Source: Symsagittifera roscoffensis
Lineage: Eukaryota > Xenacoelomorpha > Acoela > Convolutidae
NCBI RefSeq assembly: GCF_963678635.1
Contig: NC_087068.1
Location: forward strand, 43,235,649-43,299,648
Reading direction: 5' to 3'
DNA length: 64,000 nt
Positions 38,101-44,840 of the stretch are shown here, piece by piece. Each line of letters begins with the position of its first letter. Within the stretch, counting starts at the first letter, position 1. The position numbers and the translations under genes are program-made. Below the pieces are notes generated by a model. It had not been told where the DNA came from and searched no databases. It was given only the letters and a program-made list of their open reading frames with translations.

Positions 38101-38388
38101 CAGAATCCACCGAAGATGGAAAGCAATGGAATGGAAAACAAAGACGTAAACCACATGTTTAGTCACGACATGGTCGGTGGTGATGTAGTTTCTAATAATG
38201 ATTCCTCGGAAATGGGTGTCCCGGTGTCCTCGGAATTGTCCTCAGCCCCCACTGCAAACGAACATGTCCCTGGATCGAATCCCCAAAACTCCACTCTCTT
38301 GGCATCTGCAGGCGTCGAAAATAACTCGGCGAACGCCTCCCAAGGCTCCACAAACCCCAACACGAACATGTCAATTGCTGTTGACTGA
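16351..38388 (+). CDS. PRRC2/BAT2-like protein, eight coding exons
   Basis: Joined exons 16351-17146, 17230-17396, 21422-21918, 23150-23417, 23685-27290, 27477-27572, 35558-35710 and 35854-38388 give 8,118 nt, in phase throughout, encoding 2,705 residues. Human PRRC2A-C are about 2,150-2,900. The N-terminal BAT2_N domain is clear: GLASLGKV at 48-55, RRIPKP at 58-63, VPKDGSGW at 82-89, EFPTL at 145-149, and DADGWAG followed by EVDYNKKIVFSDDEEG at 260-285. The rest is predicted disordered: RS/RG-rich, a proline run near 600, Tyr/Gly-rich 1304-1341, and a Gln/Asn/Gly/Met-rich C-terminus. PRRC2 proteins associate with RNA and translation initiation factors and enter stress granules, so a cytoplasmic role in mRNA translation is inferred. 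A stop precedes the ATG in frame. Intron 6 (8 kb) is the least certain junction. Confidence 0.88.
17230..17396 (+). CDS. PRRC2-like exon 2
   Basis: Follows an 83-bp intron with a tttttag acceptor. The split glycine codon is restored and the exon gives EVDYNKKIVFSDDEEGG, directly comparable with the GWAG...EVDY...FSDDEE block of vertebrate PRRC2. It ends at a codon boundary before gtaaga. Confidence 0.9.
17640..17830 (+). repeat. tRNA-like SINE-type fragment
   Basis: The stretch tagcctggagctaacg (17762-17777) followed by ggtcctgggttcaaaa (from about 17800) resembles a tRNA A box and a weak B box, and parallels the clearer tRNA-like unit at 18248-18312. The phrase 'gtcctgggttcaaaa' also occurs at 17641, suggesting a small duplication. 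Probably a decayed tRNA-derived SINE in intron 2. Confidence 0.35.
18237..18312 (+). repeat. tRNA-like sequence (Leu/Ser-like), probably a SINE head
   Basis: A perfect B box, ggttcgaatcc, lies at 18291-18301. An A-box-like tagcggagagctaacgc with a gcg/cgc D-stem starts at 18248, and a ccgcaa/ttgcgg hairpin could be a long variable arm. The acceptor and anticodon stems do not pair well, so it is not a working tRNA. Confidence 0.38.
18981..19076. mobile_element. Short hairpin MITE in PRRC2-like intron 2
   Basis: Terminal inverted repeats of about 33 bp (left 18981-19013, right 19044-19076) begin atagtgaatgcaaaaatgac and pair with few mismatches around a 30-bp loop. Flanks are TA-rich (tataaat / tttatag), compatible with a TA-type insertion site. 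No coding capacity. The transcript would fold into a long hairpin. Confidence 0.7.
19420..21010 (+). repeat. Diverged tandem repeat array in PRRC2-like intron 2
   Basis: Around nine irregular copies, 130-230 bp apart. Each carries a variant of 'gtagttgggtgctgtcagagtactctca', then 'gcgaatcttgcctc', then 'ctcaaatcttgttagtttt..gatatgacgtttt'. Anchors lie near 19577, 19810, 19975, 20125, 20300, 20425, 20570, 20745 and 20955. Divergence is high, so it is an old minisatellite-like array. Confidence 0.75.
21422..21918 (+). CDS. PRRC2-like exon 3
   Basis: The acceptor is tgcttttcaag and the donor gtaagt. Residues 322-486 plus two bases are rich in Ser, Arg, Asn and Gly (RRDGEFFRSSSTRGS, RRSDSFFQSS, RRSNSFYDQRSS). 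RRSxSF-type repeats suggest phosphorylation by basophilic kinases; that is inference. Other open frames over the same DNA are shadows. Confidence 0.85.
22565..22910 (+). repeat. Two-copy tandem repeat, PRRC2-like intron 3
   Basis: Copies at about 22565-22735 and 22736-22905 share 'ttttttcggcttgatag.tttcggcc', 'tatcggcatagcggc..catattg' and 'gaggctgtggggaatt', period about 170 bp. Relatives occur at about 18060, 22440, 29460 and 31480, so this is also a dispersed family. A (TG)n microsatellite lies at 22848-22868. Confidence 0.7.
23150..23417 (+). CDS. PRRC2-like exon 4
   Basis: Acceptor catttcag, donor gtatac. In the phase set by exon 3 it reads FFRGSELSHRSSKRDDGR, then an Asn/Ser/Gly-rich run, ending MRVQMQFK. 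The longer open frame over this DNA is in another phase and is a shadow. Confidence 0.82.
23685..27290 (+). CDS. PRRC2-like exon 5 (large disordered exon)
   Basis: Encodes residues 577-1778. In order: Pro-rich start (seven prolines near 600); mixed-charge RS/DR/YD-rich segments; RRGG and SRRG clusters; a Tyr/Gly-rich stretch at about 1304-1341 (nt 25869-25976), prion-like in composition; a Lys/Arg region; and SFQEVISKRSK near 1577, a possible conserved block. Acceptor ttttttag, donor gtaagt, phase 0 at both ends. Confidence 0.9.
27477..27572 (+). CDS. PRRC2-like exon 6
   Basis: A 32-codon exon (RKEVAPQSQAVQPRQF...TNE) with acceptor tttcgcag and donor gtattg, phase 0. It joins exon 5 across a 186-bp intron. 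Short and of low information, so supported mainly by phase and splice sites. Confidence 0.65.
28430..29460 (+). repeat. Dispersed repeat block, copy 1
   Basis: The segment 28440-28580 ('accattggcgaaagaagctgc', 'ttcgcgtat', 'attgaagatgc.tggctgaaa') recurs at 34660-34755. The segment 28985-29140 ('gactcttatataggtcgcgatga', 'aaaatttgttcacgctcaa') recurs at 30780-30870, 34870-34960 (in part) and 40655-40780. The part 29150-29330 is the reverse complement of 40775-40945. The block is therefore composite. Confidence 0.65.
30770..31200 (+). repeat. Dispersed repeat block, copy 2
   Basis: Shares 'agtcgatt.acgta..gctatataggtcgc' with copy 1. It then shares 'ccactatcgaa', 'ctcaaattgggttat.ttt.atca' and 'ttgttccagaaattc.aagag' with 40805-41000 in the same orientation. 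Confidence 0.62.
32880..34130 (+). mobile_element. Dead LINE fragment (copy D) in PRRC2-like intron 6
   Basis: Ordered remains of an RT: FPDCIKLAKLIPVYKEGNQAEP (32950-33005); GLKKAFDTADH (about 33215), first catalytic motif; ILYANETVI (about 33445-33471), where the YADD box reads YANE so both catalytic aspartates are lost; EWLKQNKLTLNAEKTKTINF (33538-33600), typical RT thumb; FFRYHGICIDEQLNFDKHV (33671-33730); and a distal block to 34123. Frames are broken. Copy E at 48-49.9 kb shares the FRYHG..LD motif, so both may be one family. Confidence 0.7.
34630..35000 (+). repeat. Dispersed repeat block, copy 3
   Basis: Direct relative of 28440-28580 and, more loosely, of the 'ttcacgctcaa..tta.ttttcg.ggtttga' segment at 29070-29105. 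Internal short repeats of 'aatattatttgctta' occur near 34795-34825. Confidence 0.55.
35558..35710 (+). CDS. PRRC2-like exon 7
   Basis: A 51-codon exon after a strong ttttttattttcag acceptor, ending before gtaagt, phase 0 at both ends (RAQMKPPEMSPVSHQQ...SALFF). Its linkage to exon 6 over 8 kb is inferred from phase, strand and similar composition; it could instead belong to a separate downstream gene with exon 8. Confidence 0.68.
35854..38388 (+). CDS. PRRC2-like terminal exon 8
   Basis: Encodes residues 1862-2705 and ends at TGA. An acidic start (NENDQNEYNKFLKDF, then VDMENQFKKLMWDS) is followed by a long Gln/Asn/Gly/Ser/Met/Pro-rich low-complexity region with polyglutamine-like runs (AAVVAAQQQQSQSQ) and FG-type motifs. 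This prion-like composition suits the C-terminal half of PRRC2 proteins. The acceptor is gaattttag. Confidence 0.8.
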   Translation, partial: NENDQNEYNKFLKDFENKGNKLNVNDTGTNNVDAAMASHADALNLGESVDDSSIKMVDMENQFKKLMWDSNKDDDYGLDETPTNSMVQTQAAPATMINNIAGSGESLVIASKSLGIVQGTPSSATTLEQSRICKVKPVTQNTSMGHLRSQIVPPSASLNTPGGIGLQDFQTSMEMSNHLSNSALMAHGLSVSQQAAFFDDALGYPGGYGTASNAINPAASGSFFDQQTGNAFTDAQAAAVVAAQQQQSQSQIGHQSFMGQKPQQNIGTVPPQPHQSNNNSIGAGGWNSNGHFAMYPDQPSQNNPLGAGLGQSANSPYQQTVYNQMGNSFGPNAAAQSSFSAFGYSPMMGLGPRPQQTNHSHPFMQPQSQNPQQHNNYGHMMNSNALQPGLNNATFPSPQHPVQSFELSLGAFGAAQGHPGGKAMSPQSHQQPGDFKNEFSMYGLSDAFSATFKPEQSQAFLAGYGAAKGNTHFLQGSSSFNNGNGSNMQQQQMNANSGFHNGNSSFMGNKMLSGFTKPEMIQAAHKLNMGSSYPGHFGVGSSAQGPFHKTGPNSIQMGGTSSNAVAQQNMMQSQAPGGGFGQNFSNPVNSMSTRPPPIQRPNNHFPRPRVNTAIGGMSGIGIFPPSSMSGSYSMSSNTNPTLQKRNSGDRGSPGANNQRPWSSDLGNSSATAGTMGKFAQNFIPSSVTTYGGNSNNLMRNMGQQQPAQFRRDMYSVPNSMAPATRFNSNFKQEMSDPNSCMMGPDGRMKQNPPKMESNGMENKDVNHMFSHDMVGGDVVSNNDSSEMGVPVSSELSSAPTANEHVPGSNPQNSTLLASAGVENNSANASQGSTNPNTNMSIAVD

Positions 38389-39600
38389 TATTCGGAGACG
38401 TCAAATGATTAACTCCGCTCTTCGCAGAGAAAACTGAGAAATTCAAACTTAAATAAAAGTTTCAAAAGTATATCATCGAATTTCAAACTAATCTCGTAAG
38501 ATAAAAGTAAGTTGTTGAAGTAGTACAGGTGGTTTGGCTCTTAACTTCACTCGTGGTATTTTGGTTTTTTTTTTCGTGATGTGATTTGATTCCCTAAAAT
38601 GTGCAAATTTATAAGATGGTAAAGATTTCAAGTCGTCGACACAGTTTTGGGTTAAATACAACCTTGCATGTGTTCACTTGACGTGTATGTAGATCTCAAA
38701 TCAACCTTGACCCCTGGAAGACGTGCTTCGCTAAGTGTTGCTGAAGTAATTATTGAGCCAATATATCGTTTGAAGAGAAAGTTTAGTTCTCCACTCATAT
38801 AACCGTTTCACCCCTTTTATATCCAGTACTCAAACTTGTCTTTGTGAGCTATTATGCCATGTGATATTTGACGCAATTCATTTGATTCCTTAATGACGTT
38901 TGAACAACTCGAAGGTTTTGGCTTAAAAAATCTATCTTGCGCTTCCGAAAAATTGTTCAAAAGTCGCATGCTTCAGTTTTATAGTAGACTAATTCGAAAA
39001 GTATTATCCTCGTTTCGATTTCAATTGACGCTCCATTATTATTAGTAGTTGCTCAACCTTTTTGTTAAATTGTCATATTTCAACTTAAGTCAATATTTCT
39101 GCATGTGACGGCGTTTTCTGGTTCTTAATCATTTAGTTGAGCGTTCGATGAAAGTTTAGATGTTGTTAGAGTAATAAGTAGCGTTTGAATGAATTGAAAC
39201 CATACATATATTCAGCTTAGGAGGTCTTTTCAATATCCATTTCAAAGCCGCAACGTCCTGCATTTAGCAAAGGTGCTATTTCAGTTTCGGTCCTACTATT
39301 TTTCCGTGAGTTGATTTCCCCCAATGTTTTATGAAGGTAAATTTGACATTTAAATTTGATTGGTGAGTTGGCGTTGATAAGTTGTACTCCCTGTCCCCCG
39401 ATGCAGTTAATAAATTAAATATTATGTCGGTATAACTATTTATATGAATATGAACAAATAAGCCAGCCAATGGAATATTGATAAGAGTCCGAATAATCAC
39501 TTGTTTCACTTCACATTTCTGCTATTTGTTGTTTCTCTTCTCATAAATAAATGATCACCAGATGCATATTTGTAAAATAAAATCTTCAATGTTTTCTTTT
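38389..39600 (+). other. Probable 3' UTR and downstream region of the PRRC2-like gene
   Basis: No coding. Poly(A) signals AATAAA occur at 38452-38457 and again near 39576-39581, the latter followed by a T-rich tract, so the transcript may end at either site. Confidence 0.45.
38452..38457 (+). terminator. Candidate polyadenylation signal
   Basis: AATAAA, 64 nt after the PRRC2-like stop codon. No transcript evidence. Confidence 0.4.
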
Positions 39601-40290
39601 TTCGAGATATAGATACTATTAAACAGCACACCAGTGCTAAAAGAAGGATGTAAAAAAGGCCGAACTATGGCTATTTTCACTTATTTAGATCATATGCTAT
39701 TTACTGGCGGATAATATATTAAACAAACCGCCATGTCTACAAGCCGAAATTGCATCAGATTTTTTACACTGCGAGAGCAGTGTCTTGTAATCCGGAACAA
39801 GATTTTCCCCGTAAACAACTTTTCATTGCTTTACTTTTGAACCTTAACATTATCAGGCGCCTAGAATTAGGTGTTTAGCAAATAGGAAGTCAGCTCTGAG
39901 GACGAGGTCTGTTTTCGATGAAACTTAGAGTTCAATTTTTTTTTACATTCCTTAAAAATAGAAAAAATCAAATACCAAAAATTTTCCATAAAACTTACTG
40001 AGAATTAGGAAATCGCAGAATTTCAAAAACTTAGGTCAGCGTGCCATAACATACTTATGCTCAATTCCTGTTTGCTGATATTAGTTGAAATTTGATATTT
40101 CACGTTCCAAAATACGCTGCTGCTGTAATATATCCCAACAAAAATTTCTAAATGTGAGCTTTTAAATGCGTTTTTCTCAAATTGGGTTTTTGCACAACTA
40201 GCTTAGAACAGCAGAATTAATATGGCGTTTTTTTATTTGCGAAATAACGTCCCAAAACTTTATCCCAAAAATAGACCTTTTTTGCTTTTT
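39601..40290. other. Intergenic, nothing specific
   Basis: AT-rich. The phrase 'ttttccccgtaaacaactttt' (near 39804) recurs in loose form at 17690, 28750 and 31275, part of the dispersed repeat background. Confidence 0.4.
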
Positions 40291-41350
40291 TTAGTCAATC
40301 AAAAATTGCGCTAAAACTAGTTGATCAATCACTGGCTTAACTTCATCAAAAAGAGCCTCTTGTGTAGCCGAACATACTATGAGAAAGCTAGAATCTCGAA
40401 AACATTGTGTAGATTGTATTAACTATTTCATTTCTTTTGACAGACAAAAATGGTTGTTCATACTAAAGAAAAACACCAAATTTATATTATGCTTGCAATA
40501 AACAAACGTTATCAAATTTAGATTTTTTTCTAGTTAACAACTAGTTTAGCCGAATCACTTGAATCATTTGATAGCTTGCTTTATTAACGAAGATAATTTT
40601 CATGGTTCGAATCCGAGACCATGCGAGTTTTTCTAATTTGACGCACCTAGTTCTGACTCTTTTATAGGTCTCAAGGATTTGTTTTTTTTTTCTGGAAGTC
40701 TTAAAATTTGTTCAGGCTCAAATTTAGTTTTTCGATGTTTGACTTTTGATTTTTTTTAAGTCAAGTTCATTTCTTCTGGTAAAAGGAAGACAAATTCCAC
40801 TATCGAATCTAAAAATCACGAAAAACCTGATCTTGAACTTCTAATTTTGAAAATGGAATTTAGTTATCAGTTTTCCCAGCGGAATAAAAACTTTACCCAA
40901 TGAACCAGTTTGCTCAAATTGGGTTAATTTTATCAAAAAAGTGCTTATTATCAATTGTTCTAGAAATTCAAAGAGGTTTGAGGCCATTTATTTTTGTTCA
41001 AAACTTTAAGGTGAGTTTTTTTTCAAAGCACATTTTTATTAGTGTGTCGTTCGTTCATTTTGTTTTTAGAAGACTTGAAAACATTTTATACTGACGTTCT
41101 AATATTTTATTATGTTTGTTTTGTATCGCAAGGGATGCGAAATTCCGCTTGGCTTCAGTGGTTGAAAACAATTTCTTAAGATTTTGCGCAGTGTTTTCTG
41201 GAAAATCTATCCTTCTTGGAGTTTGTTGGATTTCTTAAGATGCCCTTTTTGATGGCCTCTTGTGTCAGTGATTGGTTAAGTAGTTTTGCTGTAGTTCGTA
41301 ATTGACTAAAAATCCAAAAAAAGTCATTTTGGGGGGGGGGTAAAATTTTG
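40290..41350. repeat. Composite of dispersed repeat copies
   Basis: It contains one '...tttttagtcaatcaaaaatt.cgc' unit in plus orientation near 40290 and one reversed near 41305. It also contains a copy (40640-41010) of the block seen at 28985-29330 and 30770-31060. A tRNA-like B box, ggttcgaatcc, occurs at 40604-40614. A run of ten G lies at 41331-41340. Confidence 0.6.
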
Positions 41351-41470
41351 GGTAGTTTTGTCTTCATCGTTTTTCAGCTATTTTCAACCCAATTTATGAT
41401 AAACCTGCTTTAATTTTCAAATTTTGTTGGTTTGGTTCGCATAAGGAAAATTAGCACTTTACAGCACTGA

Positions 41471-41675
41471 ATTTGATTATGAGGATGAAACAAACAAATC
41501 TTGTTCTAAGCATGATTTGTCTTCTTCGTTTTTTGTGCCAAAAGTAACTCAGGTTGAGAAAAACGAGTTTTAAACTTCAAGATTTGTTCGTTTCGTCCTC
41601 ATAATCAAACTCGTTTTTCACAAACTGAGTTGCTTTTAGCAGAAAAAACGAAGACAAAACTTGCTTAGAACTTCA
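41471..41675. repeat. Interleaved inverted repeats (A-B-A'-B')
   Basis: A (41471-41503) is inverted at 41577-41612 and B (41503-41575) is inverted at 41607-41675. The order is therefore A, B, A reversed, B reversed rather than a nested hairpin. Matching stretches include 'tttgattatgagga.gaaac' and 'tcttcgttttttgtgccaaaag'. Confidence 0.78.
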
Positions 41676-42250
41676 GCACAGTTAATAGGGTGTCAAATGT
41701 TTTGTGAAATTCGGGTCCAAAATTAAACCCTAAAAATGACCCTTCTCGGTTTTTTTAGTCAATCAAAAATTACGCCAATTTTATTGGTTCAACTGCTGAC
41801 AAACATGCATCAAAGTGAGCCTCTTGCATAACATTACCAAATTTAAAAAGGTTATAATCGTCTCACTTCTCTATAACTAAATTTATTCGGTTTGATAGCA
41901 GAAAATGTCAATTTTACAATTTATAGTATCTTTTTATTTAAAAACATTTTAGAGATTTTGCGCCAAAGTTTGGAGATTATGCCTTTAATATGTTGTTAGG
42001 TTAGGCATACTTTAATACACTTGTAAGCAATTGAATTAATAGTATTGGCGTAATTTTTGATTGACTAAAAAGCCAAAAATGGTCAATTTTGGAGTTAATT
42101 TTAGACCCAAAGTTCGCAAAACAAATTGCATTATGTTTTTCTGCTTAAAACCTAAGCAAGTTTTCTCCTCTTTGTTTTTTGTCTTAAGTCAACCCGTTTT
42201 GCGAAAAACGCGTTTTAAACTTCAATTTTTATTCGGTTTGTCCGGATATT
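41560..42250. repeat. Large imperfect inverted repeat
   Basis: Arms 41560-41800 and 42030-42250 are reverse complements with about 230 bp between. Shared landmarks are the 'aacttgcttag' segment, 'gggtc.aaaattaa..c' and 'tttagtcaatcaaaaattacgccaa'. The left arm overlaps the interleaved repeat. Likely a foldback-type non-coding element. Confidence 0.68.
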
Positions 42251-42317
42251 TTTAAATCACCACTAGTCGCCTTAAAAAAGTTACTTTGAGTCAGCGTTGG
42301 TAGTCTAGCTTTTGAAA

Positions 42318-42670
42318 CAGGGGCGGATTTAGGGGGAGACGTTTTTTTAAGGATTTGACCCCCTGCCGGCCCAAAGGGTTCCCCCTTTAGGCTATTTTGA
42401 GATATTCATTTTTCTTGACGGACCCTGAAATTTTTCTTAAGGCGCCTTTGGCGCGAATATATACTAATTTTGAGAGGCGAGCGCGCGCCAAAAAACGCAA
42501 CTTTTTGGTTAACATTTACCAAAAAGTGCCTGAAAATGCCTTTTTTGACCTGTTTTTTGCGGCGCAGAAAATTTGACCACAACTGGGCCTTTTTATTGCT
42601 TTAGAAGAGCTCAAAAAATCAATTTGGTCGACCTAAAAAAAGTCAACAAAATTTTCGAAAGTCGTCTAGG
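42318..42670 (+). mobile_element. hAT-like element left end, truncated
   Basis: Begins caggggcggatttaggggg (42318-42336), a typical hAT/MITE terminus seen in many animals. GC-rich internal sequence follows. The segment 42556-42655 matches 59925-60035. The right terminus is missing here and no target duplication was found. Confidence 0.5.
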
Positions 42671-43185
42671 TATCTTGTCGTCTCATTTGCATCACCCAAA
42701 ATTTATATCTAAGGACTCAGGTTACCAGATTGAACCTTTGCTTGTCCGATTTTTATACCAGACGACAAAACAAAGGCAAATCGCAACCGCGTCGTTTGAA
42801 GTAGCGACCGCTTTTGCCGCTTCGCGAGATGTTTACTGCGCATGAATCGGTATTTATATCTAAAAAAAGTCTATTCTGCTGAGAAAGTTGAAGAAATTGT
42901 TATTTACACGATGCGAGATTGCCCTGTGTGGGCGTCGTTATTAATACAATTATTTAAGTATTCTTGGTGAAATAGTGCCGTTTTTTGGCTAACTGTGGGT
43001 CTGGTAAAAGGAGCATGAATTCATTAGAGTATCAAAATACGACCGTTTTTTTCCGAAAAAATGGGCTAATTTTTTGAAGGTTTGGCGAAAACTTCAACGT
43101 CAGTTCGCTATCTTAATTCTTATGCGGTTTTTTGAAAAACCTCAAAGGTAAACGAGAAATGAACGAGAGATGGCTTGAGTCGACC
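42671..43185. other. Intergenic, nothing recognised
   Basis: The frame continuing to 42845 (ending CAASRDVYCA-like) has no known motif and no splice context. Otherwise no signal. Confidence 0.35.
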
Positions 43186-43449
43186 GAATTGTACAACTTG
43201 AGTCAACACATAAAGCAAATACATAACTTGATCAGCTCAACCCAGTTAATTGCAAGAAAAATTGTAATGTGTTAAATTTAAAAATATTATTTAATGGGTT
43301 AATAATTTTAAAAAGTCATATGAGATGACGGAAAAGTTAAAAACAATAAAACAAACAATCTCGCTAATCCAACGCAAAGTTACACAATGGTTGTCTTTTT
43401 GTTGATACAGTAGTCATTACAGACAACAAACTCGTCGTTTTTTTTTCAG

Positions 43450-43592
43450 AGCCCCTCGGGAAATTTGCAACAGGCTCTTGCAAAGGTGCAGTTTCGTGCA
43501 ATAAGCTACAAAAAGATGAAGAAGAACAAGATGATGAACATGAAGAACAAGAAAAGGATGATGAAGAACTTAGATACATTTTATTGGCTTAG
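43450..43592 (+). pseudogene. Exon-like frame with acidic C-terminus
   Basis: After a strong ctcgtcgttttttttcag acceptor, one frame reads PLGKFATGSCKGAVSCNKLQ, then a run dominated by Glu, Asp and Gln, ending YILLA and TAG. The duplicate copy keeps the acceptor and SLGKFAIDSCK but then has a stop. It looks like the last exon of an unrecognised gene, intact here and dead in copy 2, or a remnant in both. No product name is justified. Confidence 0.35.
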
Positions 43593-44002
43593 AAATCATT
43601 TGATCGGCCTTGATAATTTTTAGCTAAAATTTCTTTCTTTTTCACTTGTTTTTTTTTTAAAAAACAAAATCCATAGTTTGCGAGCCATTTTCTTAAAAAT
43701 CAAAACAATGCTGTGAAATAATTCTGTCGTCCCAGATTTTAAAAATTACTCTGATAATCGACTGTAACAAAAAAATTTCGAGGAAAACTCCTGAGTAAGA
43801 TGAAAAAAAAATACCTTCAAAAGACTTTCGTTTATCTTTTTTGAGATTGTTTGTTACCTTTTCGATTTATTTTTACCCAGGACGATGCTCGGTTAATAAA
43901 TACAGTGGATGTGATAGGGACAAACAGCATCGTGGTGATTAAAGCTATAAATGAGATTGAAAATGTGAACAATGTGGTTTAAGAAAATGAAAAACACGAA
44001 CT

Positions 44003-44251
44003 TTGTCTAGTGTGCCGGAAAAACATGTTTCGGAAAAAATTCATAGTAGTAAGAACGATGGACTTCGGGCTCACGAGAGATATACGAGCAAAGACTGTCT
44101 TCCGATACTTAACCCATCGTTCGATGCAAGATTTTCTCAAGATTCTCAAGATGTAACATCAGATACCCTTTATTCTTTCAAAAGTTACTTGGATATCAAT
44201 TTAGTTTATAAACCGAATAAAGCGTGTCATGTACATCCTGGCGATGATTAA
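44003..44251 (+). pseudogene. Unrecognised conserved frame (copy 1)
   Basis: A frame of 82 codons without an ATG start reads KIHSSKNDGLRAHERYTSKD, then CLPILNPSFDARFSQD, then TLYSFKSYLDINL. The duplicate copy retains SKGCLPVLNPPYEARYSQD and TLYFFKGYL in a matching frame (about 45970-46065) behind a stop. Similar residues kept despite base changes suggest this was a real protein frame. Family unknown. Confidence 0.35.
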
Positions 44252-44840
44252 GGATGTTTATTAACTGTTATTTGCAAATTAATTTGTTTTGTTGTTAAGC
44301 CTGCAATTTATCGGGCAAAGCCAAATTGAGCTAACAATCAAAACATTCATGAAAAGGGGTGTCGTCTGAAAACAAAAAGCTGAACTGGGTTCAAGGTTAA
44401 AACACAATTGAACATATTGATAAAAAAAACATATCTATAGAGAATAAATTGTTGAATCACAGCTTAACTCTAAGTTGATTTTTTTTTTTGGTTTGTTTGA
44501 GTATATGAGGCAATAAATTTGATTGTACAATCAAGCCGGGAGAAAAAACGAAATATTGAGAAAAAATTTAACTAGCAAGGCATATTTGAGCTTGTTGTTG
44601 AGTTTAACACTGTTATGTTGACTTTTTTTCAGATTATTTATATTACAGTAAAAAAATTTCTATTGACATTTTTTTCTGTAGTAATTCAAGTGCCCTGCCT
44701 GTGCCCGGGCTGTATTCATTGGGTTGAGCGTTCTTGACCAACCAATGACCAAGACAGGTGTTCACTTGGAAAACAATTTGACTCAGGTTGTGATTAAGTG
44801 ACCGGATTTTTTACCAATTTCTATGGCTTGGTTCGACCAA

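Larger units (their letters stand above)
43190..44830 (+). repeat. Tandem segmental duplication, copy 1
   Basis: Aligns along its length with 44841-46960: 'ctcgtcgttttttttcagagccc' (43430-43454 against about 45325), the 'gaagaacaagatga' stretch, 'agctataaatgaga', 'ctgtcttcc.gtacttaaccca', and the terminal 'caagacaggtgttcacttggaa'. Many substitutions and indels indicate an old duplication. Exon-like frames inside are listed separately. Confidence 0.8.

Noticed and set aside
36172-38446. Both-strand frames opposite or inside the last PRRC2-like exon
   Set aside because: Shadows of exon 8; no independent motif or start context.
40604-40625. Candidate tRNA gene with exact B box ggttcgaatcc
   Set aside because: No matching A box at the right distance and the arms do not pair; at most a SINE relic.
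41331-41340. Run of ten G as a possible G-quadruplex
   Set aside because: A single homopolymer without spaced G tracts; also error-prone in assemblies.
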